DNA from: Holophagaceae bacterium
Lineage (GTDB): Bacteria; Acidobacteriota; Holophagae; Holophagales; Holophagaceae
Length of the DNA stretch: 9,330 nt
Assembly: GCA_025355915.1 (NCBI GenBank)
Contig: JANXYT010000062.1
Coordinates: forward strand, 1-9,330
Reading direction: 5' to 3'
Shown one piece after another: positions 5,184 to 9,330 of the stretch. How positions within the stretch are numbered: the stretch's first letter is position 1; each line of letters opens with the position of its first letter. Below the pieces are notes generated by a model that was given only the letters and a program-made list of their open reading frames with translations, did no database searches and was not told the origin of the DNA. The position numbers and the translations under genes are program-made.

Positions 5184-6137
5184 ATGCCCTGGAAGCCCAG
5201 TCCCCTGGACGGTGTGGATCACCTCGCCCTGCCCCTCGATCCCCAACAGGGGTACCTGCTGTCGCGGCTGGACGGAACCCTGGACGTGCCGACGCTCGCT
5301 GCCTTGATGAATCTGGATGAGAACCAGATGACTGCCATGGTCCTTGCATTGGTGGATTTGGGCGCAGTGGCCCCGGAAGGTCCGGCCCCGGTACCCAGTC
5401 CAGGGTCTGATGCAGAAACGGATGATGCCGCAGAAGCCTCACCCCTGGCCGCCGCCAAGGCCGCGACCCATCGCCAGCTCTTCGAACAGCACCTGCATCA
5501 TCGATCGATTGATGAGCGCGTGGCCCAGGCCCGCGTGGCGGTGGAACCCGATCTGAGCGCCTGGTGCTTCGATCCCATGGCCGAGGTCATCCGCGCCGTG
5601 CTGGAGAACCCCCGGGCGGGCGGCCTCCAGGCGCGCCTCATCGCAGCGCATCACCGGACGACCGCGGGCCTGGAGGCTCTGGGCGCGCGCCCGGCCTTCA
5701 TGAACGATGGCGGGGTGCGCCGCGCCCTGCTGCAGAATCCCCTCCTGCCGCCTGGCCTCTACCGGCGCTTGTGGTCCCCCAAGCGCCTCCTGGAGCAGTA
5801 CCTCGTGGCCACCTCCCGTGACGCGCCCGAGCAGATCCGCGCCATGGCCCGGGATCAGCTGCGGGCCAGCTTCAACCAGCGCGCCGGCGAGGAGCGGGCG
5901 GAGCTCATCCTCACGACGGAAGGCCGCTGCCTCGCCAGCCTGGTCGGCCTCACCATCGACGGCCACACGACGGCCCTCTTGTGTCGCCGCACCTATACGT
6001 CCACCCTGTTCATCCAGAACCTCGCCCGCTGGAGCGCCGCCCCACCCCAGCTCATCGCCCACCTGCGCAGGCAGGACCTGGTGAAGCGCAACGCCGCCCT
6101 GCGGCAGCTGCTGGAGCGGCATCCCAACGCATCCTGA
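5184..6137 (+). CDS. Unrecognised two-part protein: N-terminal winged-helix-like segment, helical-repeat C-terminus
   Basis: I do not recognise this 317-aa protein. Residues about 8-62 (GYLLSRLDGTLDVPTLAALM and following) have the pattern of a small segment seen in delta-proteobacterial and acidobacterial regulatory proteins, with hydrophobic helices ending in LVDLGAV, perhaps a winged-helix-like fold. An Ala/Pro-rich acidic linker follows (about 63-95). The rest is mostly helical, with motifs such as VRRALLQNPLLPPGLYRRL (178-196) and, less regularly, ARWSAAPPQLIAHL (281-294), resembling HEAT-like or leucine-rich-variant repeats. There is no signal peptide, transmembrane segment or catalytic motif. 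It starts 9 bp after the esterase stop with only a weak ribosome binding site, so it is probably co-transcribed. A scaffold or regulatory role is a guess. Confidence 0.8.
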   Translation: MPWKPSPLDGVDHLALPLDPQQGYLLSRLDGTLDVPTLAALMNLDENQMTAMVLALVDLGAVAPEGPAPVPSPGSDAETDDAAEASPLAAAKAATHRQLFEQHLHHRSIDERVAQARVAVEPDLSAWCFDPMAEVIRAVLENPRAGGLQARLIAAHHRTTAGLEALGARPAFMNDGGVRRALLQNPLLPPGLYRRLWSPKRLLEQYLVATSRDAPEQIRAMARDQLRASFNQRAGEERAELILTTEGRCLASLVGLTIDGHTTALLCRRTYTSTLFIQNLARWSAAPPQLIAHLRRQDLVKRNAALRQLLERHPNAS

Positions 6138-6180
6138 ACGCGATCCGCAAGCCGGCGAATTCCAGCGACGCCTTCCGGAG

Positions 6181-6200
6181 GACGCCCCCGGGTCGGCGTC
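6181..6200 (+). other. Short GC-rich hairpin in the spacer before the methyltransferase
   Basis: GACGCC (6181-6186) and GGCGTC (6195-6200) form a 6-bp stem with an 8-nt loop. A second GACGCC at 6167-6172 could pair with the same right arm instead. Only TCT follows, so this is not a convincing intrinsic terminator. Confidence 0.3.
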
Positions 6201-6235
6201 TCTAGGATGAAGGCATGGCCAAGATGGAGGAACAG

Positions 6236-7060
6236 ATGGCAGGATCAGGTGAGCGTGACTACGTCCTCGGGACGCACCGGGAAGAAATCGAACGGTTGGG
6301 GCTGCAGCACCGCGTCTGGCGGCCGCACATGCTGGAATGCTGGCGTCGGGCCGGGATCACCACGGGCTCGCGGGTCCTGGATGTGGGTGCAGGCCCTGGC
6401 TACGCCACGGTGGACCTGGCGGAGATCGTGGGGCCCACGGGCGAGGTCCACGCCGCCGAACGCTCCGGCAACTTCGTCCAGTACGCCCGGGAGACCTGCG
6501 CCGCCCGCGGACTGTCTCATGTCCAGTTCCAAGAGCAGGACCTCATGGCGGGGCCGCTGGACGTGCAAGGCATGGATGCCACCTGGTGCCGCTGGGTGGC
6601 GTCCTTCGTGACCGATCCGGCGAAGCTGGTGGCCACCGTGGCCCAGGCGCTGAAACCCGGCGGCGTGGCCGTCTTCCACGAGTACCTGGACTACCGCACC
6701 TGGCGCCTGGCGCCCCCCTGCCCGCCCCTGGAATCCTTCGTATCGGAGGTCATGGCCAGTTGGCGAGGCTCGGGCGGCGAGCCGGACGTGGCGCTGTCCC
6801 TGCCCACCCTGCTGGAGGACACGGGGCTCACGGTGAAGCACCTCGAGCCCAAGGTCTTCGTCATCCCGCCCAGCGACTTCATCTGGAAGTGGCCCTCGGC
6901 GTTCGTGGAAACCAACCTCCAGCGCCTGCTGGAGCTGGGCCGGGTGGACGAGGCGTGGACCCGTTCCGTGCGCGATGCCCTTCGCGAAGCCTCCGCCTCC
7001 CCAAAGACCCTGATGATCACCCCCATGGTCCTGGAGATCATCGCCGAGCGGCGGGGCTAG
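6236..7060 (+). CDS. Class I SAM-dependent methyltransferase
   Basis: The protein (274 aa from ATG 6236) has a Rossmann-type methyltransferase core. Motif I VLDVGAGPG is at residues 47-55, the acidic residue ending strand 2 (AAERS) near 75, the motif around D102 (QEQDL), and LKPGG (139-143) before strand 5. The N-terminal RDYVLGTHREEIERLGLQHR is characteristic of an uncharacterised family in this superfamily; the substrate is unknown. Two starts are plausible. ATG 6236 has GGAGG 5 nt upstream and is preferred. ATG 6215 has AGGA 7 nt upstream and adds seven residues (MAKMEEQ). The stop codon lies in a CTAG palindrome shared with the stop of the convergent flavoprotein gene, so no terminator separates them. 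No functional link to the neighbours is evident. Confidence 0.9.
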   Translation: MAGSGERDYVLGTHREEIERLGLQHRVWRPHMLECWRRAGITTGSRVLDVGAGPGYATVDLAEIVGPTGEVHAAERSGNFVQYARETCAARGLSHVQFQEQDLMAGPLDVQGMDATWCRWVASFVTDPAKLVATVAQALKPGGVAVFHEYLDYRTWRLAPPCPPLESFVSEVMASWRGSGGEPDVALSLPTLLEDTGLTVKHLEPKVFVIPPSDFIWKWPSAFVETNLQRLLELGRVDEAWTRSVRDALREASASPKTLMITPMVLEIIAERRG

Positions 7061-8784
7061 GCGTAAACCCGCTGCAACCCTGGGTCCTGCGTCAGTTCCT
7101 CGATGAGGTCGCGGACGCTGATCAGTTCACGGAGCTTGGCGCCGTTGCTGCCGGTGAAGAAGAGGCCGCTCTCTTCGTTGCCCTGCATGGCGTCGGCCAG
7201 GCGGTCGGCGATGCAGTAGCCCACAGCCATGGCACCCTTGCCGTGGCCACAGGGCGAGAGGCAGTTGCTCACGCAGCGGATCTGGGGGGCGGTACCGGCC
7301 TCGATGTGGCGCTGGAGGCTGGTGCGCACGCCACGGGCGGGCAGGCCCACGGGGGACTTCATCAGGCCGATGTCCTCGGCCTTGGCGCGGAGGATGACCT
7401 CCTTGAAGATGGGGGAAGCATCGCACTCGAAGGTGCCGATGAAACGCGTGCCCATCTGCACGCCATCGGCTCCCAGGGCCAGGAAGCGCTGGATATCCGC
7501 GTGATCCCAGACACCGCCGGCCACCAGGATGGGGAAGTCGCCCCACTTGTCCCGCTCCGCGATCACTTCGGGCAGGATGTTCTCCAGGGTGTGGGCCGGA
7601 TCCAGGCAGCCATCATGGCTGAAGCCTTGGTGGCCGCCACTTTCGGGGCCTTCGAGCACCACGGCGTCCGGCAGGCGGTTGTACTTCCGCTGCCACTGCT
7701 TGCAGATGACATTCAACGCGCGGCCCGAGGACACGATGGGCACCAGGGCCACATCCGCATCACCCACATAGCCTGGCAGCGCCAGGGGCAGGCCCGCGCC
7801 TGACACGATCATCTGGGCGCCACCGGCGATGGAGGCGCGCACGGCGGACTCATAGCCCTCGATGGCGCAGAGGATGTTCACACCCACGGCACCACGGCCC
7901 TCGGAGCGTTCCCGCGCCGCGCGGATGATCCATTCCAGAGCCTTGGGCGGATTCAGCGAGTCGGAGCCATCGGGGCGGCCCAGACGCATCTTGGGGTTGG
8001 CGGAGCCGTGGTAGCCCGTGCCGATGGCCGAGACCAGACCCACGCAGCCGGCGCTGGCCACGGCGCCGGCCAGACCTTCCCAGGAGATGCCCACACCCAT
8101 GCCCCCCTGCTGAATGGGGTAGGCCAGGTCGAGGTTGCGGATGCGCAGGCGCGGCAGGGTGCAGGCACCCCGGCGAACGAAGGCCTGAGCCATGGAATCC
8201 AGGCCCGCCATGAGGCGGGACCGGAAGGCCGCCAGGGGCGAAGCATCCAGCATCGACGGGGTGCGGGGCTGGAGGCCGATGGCGCCATCGGCCATGGCCT
8301 GCCTGGCCTCCGCCTCGGTATCGGCGATGGCCATCACGGGCAGCCCCAGGGACCGGAGCGACGCCACATCACAGGCCCTGGCCAGCAGGGCGGAAGCGCC
8401 CCCGGCCTTGGCCCGGGCGCCTTCCTCGGGATTCTGCACGGCCACGAGGCGGGGCATGTTGGCGTGCCGCAGCATGGCCAGGGAAGGCGGCAGTTCGGCT
8501 GTGTGCAGCAGGAAGGCCACACCGGCTTCCCGCGCGGCGGCCATCACGCTATCCGCGCTGTCGCGAAGACCGCGGAGGTCCAAACCAATCTTGGCGCCGC
8601 CGCGCATGGAGGCCTTCAGTTCCTGCAGCCGCTCCCGCAGCTTGGCTGCATCGGGAAAAGCGTCCGTGCGGGGCAGCGCCCAGCCCCCCGCACGCAGGAA
8701 GGCGGCCTGAAAGTCCAGTGAACCGGGCGCCTGCCAGCCCTGAAGGGTGGGTGATGTCGCGGTGTTAAAAAAGGACTCGGCCAT
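7057..8784 (-). CDS. Nitronate monooxygenase-like FMN flavoprotein with extra N-terminal domain
   Basis: The protein (575 aa) has a C-terminal nitronate monooxygenase/2-nitropropane dioxygenase-type TIM barrel from about residue 210 to the end. Visible motifs are IQQGGMGVGIS near 225-234, a GGHQG motif near 383-387 holding the family's conserved histidine, VAGGV and GADGVQMGTRF for FMN phosphate binding, and a CVSNCLSPC cysteine cluster (about 504-512) typical of one subfamily. Such enzymes oxidise nitronates using FMN and oxygen, though many subfamilies may be reductases. The family is usually about 320-380 aa, so the first 200 or so residues are extra. They read like a degenerate second barrel (LLARACDVASLRSLGLPVMA, then AMADGAIGLQPRTP). 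ATG 8784 is chosen for GGAG 6 nt upstream; an in-frame GTG at 8820 would add 12 Pro-rich residues. The stop overlaps that of the methyltransferase. Confidence 0.88.
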   Translation of the reverse strand: MAESFFNTATSPTLQGWQAPGSLDFQAAFLRAGGWALPRTDAFPDAAKLRERLQELKASMRGGAKIGLDLRGLRDSADSVMAAAREAGVAFLLHTAELPPSLAMLRHANMPRLVAVQNPEEGARAKAGGASALLARACDVASLRSLGLPVMAIADTEAEARQAMADGAIGLQPRTPSMLDASPLAAFRSRLMAGLDSMAQAFVRRGACTLPRLRIRNLDLAYPIQQGGMGVGISWEGLAGAVASAGCVGLVSAIGTGYHGSANPKMRLGRPDGSDSLNPPKALEWIIRAARERSEGRGAVGVNILCAIEGYESAVRASIAGGAQMIVSGAGLPLALPGYVGDADVALVPIVSSGRALNVICKQWQRKYNRLPDAVVLEGPESGGHQGFSHDGCLDPAHTLENILPEVIAERDKWGDFPILVAGGVWDHADIQRFLALGADGVQMGTRFIGTFECDASPIFKEVILRAKAEDIGLMKSPVGLPARGVRTSLQRHIEAGTAPQIRCVSNCLSPCGHGKGAMAVGYCIADRLADAMQGNEESGLFFTGSNGAKLRELISVRDLIEELTQDPGLQRVYA

Positions 8785-8907
8785 CCTGGGCTCCGGGGGC
8801 GCGGGAAAGACTTCCGGCACAGGGTCTATTGTGAGGCCAAAGCGCTGGCACGGGGCCCATCGGTTTTTACCCGGAGTCAGGATGGTTTTTTATTTACCGG
8901 GAATTCC
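8785..8907 (-). promoter_or_regulatory. Spacer with AT-rich imperfect direct repeats upstream of the flavoprotein gene
   Basis: This spacer lies between the end of ilvC and the start of the flavoprotein gene, both on the minus strand. It holds two related segments, CATCGGTTTTTACCCGG (8858-8874) and 8880-8901 (GATGGTTTTTTATTTACCGGG). They are 23 nt apart, each an A/T run ending in CCGG. The T runs lie on the plus strand, so they are not a terminator for ilvC. A regulator-binding or curved-DNA role is possible. GGGAATTCCC (8899-8908) is a perfect palindrome touching the ilvC stop codon. No clear -35/-10 pair was identified. Confidence 0.35.
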
Positions 8908-9330
8908 CTAGCGCTTGATAGCAGGCACGGGTACCTCCACGGGATCCAGGAAGGGCATCATGCGGCGAAGTTCCCGCCCCACCACCTCGAGCGGGTGTTC
9001 GTAATCCGCTGCCCGCTGGGCCTCGAACCATTTGCGGCCCGTCCTGTTCTCCTCGATCCAGGCCGTGGCGTAGCGGCCATCCTGGATCTCCTTGAGGATT
9101 TCTTTCATCTCGGCCTTGGTCTGGTCGGTCACGATGCGGGGGCCGCCGGTATAGTCACCATACTCGGCCGTATCGCTGATGCTGTAGCGCATGTAGCTGA
9201 GGCCGCCCCGCTGCATCAGGTCCACGATGAGCTTCAGCTCGTGGAGGCACTCGAAGTAGGCGATCTCCGGCTGGTAGCCCGCTTCCACCAGCGTCTCGAA
9301 GCCCGCCTTCACGAGCGCGCTGGCGCCGCC
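8908..9330 (-). CDS. ilvC: Ketol-acid reductoisomerase, C-terminal part (cut by window edge)
   Basis: The last 140 residues of class I ketol-acid reductoisomerase, the NADPH-dependent enzyme of isoleucine, valine and leucine synthesis. The fragment opens within [14 protein letters not shown] and carries [12 protein letters not shown] (16-27), HELKLIVDL (30-38) and [10 protein letters not shown] (50-59). These belong to the knotted helical domain that supplies the metal- and substrate-binding glutamates. The frame is open to the window edge, so the apparent GTG start at 9312 is an internal valine. No defect is visible. It ends in TAG within a GGGAATTCCC/CTA context and precedes the flavoprotein gene on the same strand by about 120 bp. 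Confidence 0.96.
   Translation of the reverse strand, partial: GGASALVKAGFETLVEAGYQPEIAYFECLHELKLIVDLMQRGGLSYMRYSISDTAEYGDYTGGPRIVTDQTKAEMKEILKEIQDGRYATAWIEENRTGRKWFEAQRAADYEHPLEVVGRELRRMMPFLDPVEVPVPAIKR

Noticed and set aside
5439..6122. Minus-strand frame of 227 codons opposite the unrecognised protein
   Set aside because: Antisense shadow. The plus-strand frame has more protein-like composition, ordered hydrophobic helices and correct spacing after the esterase.
6337..7803. 488-codon plus-strand frame crossing the methyltransferase and the flavoprotein gene
   Set aside because: It runs through two confirmed genes in other frames; the translation is Gly/Arg/His-rich and has no family resemblance.
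8008..8721. Plus-strand frame of 237 codons opposite the flavoprotein gene
   Set aside because: Antisense shadow with biased Gly/His/Gln composition and no ribosome binding site.
8847..8864. Possible sigma-54 promoter starting TGGCACG on the plus strand
   Set aside because: The downstream GC element (TTGCA-like) is missing at the required spacing, and the orientation faces away from any nearby start.

Overview
The window is GC-rich, densely coded bacterial chromosome. The gene families, GC-rich codon use and domain styles suggest an Acidobacteriota-like genome, perhaps Holophagales/Geothrix. That is an impression from reading, not a search result. No phage genes, transposase, CRISPR array, rRNA or tRNA were seen.

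Layout. Positions 1-418 carry no convincing gene but are full of inverted repeats, including two copies of a 41-nt hairpin unit exactly 180 bp apart. A minus-strand pair follows: a HIT-family nucleotide hydrolase/transferase (1372-1719) and, downstream of it, a DUF155/RMND1-family membrane protein (419-1273). Divergent from the HIT gene, with only 12 bp between the two start codons, is trmL (1732-2187, tRNA wobble 2'-O-methyltransferase). Then come a free-standing methylmalonyl-CoA-mutase-type B12-binding protein (2311-2709) and radA (2709-4073), joined by a TAATG stop/start overlap.

The most informative locus is 4151-5174. A strong ribosome binding site and a signal peptide lead into the first residues of an esterase. 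The reading frame is then broken by about 145 bp of a palindromic dispersed repeat, and the rest of the alpha/beta-hydrolase follows in another frame. Removing 145 bp between two TGA triplets restores one in-frame 292-aa secreted esterase. This looks like a small non-autonomous element that split a gene.

Downstream are an unrecognised two-part protein (5184-6137) and a SAM-dependent methyltransferase (6236-7060). The methyltransferase stop codon shares a CTAG palindrome with the stop of a convergent nitronate-monooxygenase-like flavoprotein (7057-8784, minus), which has an unusual N-terminal extension of about 210 residues. The right edge holds the C-terminal part of ilvC (minus), cut by the window.

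Most genes look like housekeeping or accessory metabolism with no obvious common pathway. I do not see a multi-gene new defence or biosynthetic system. The novelty lies in the repeat elements and the gene-boundary architectures.
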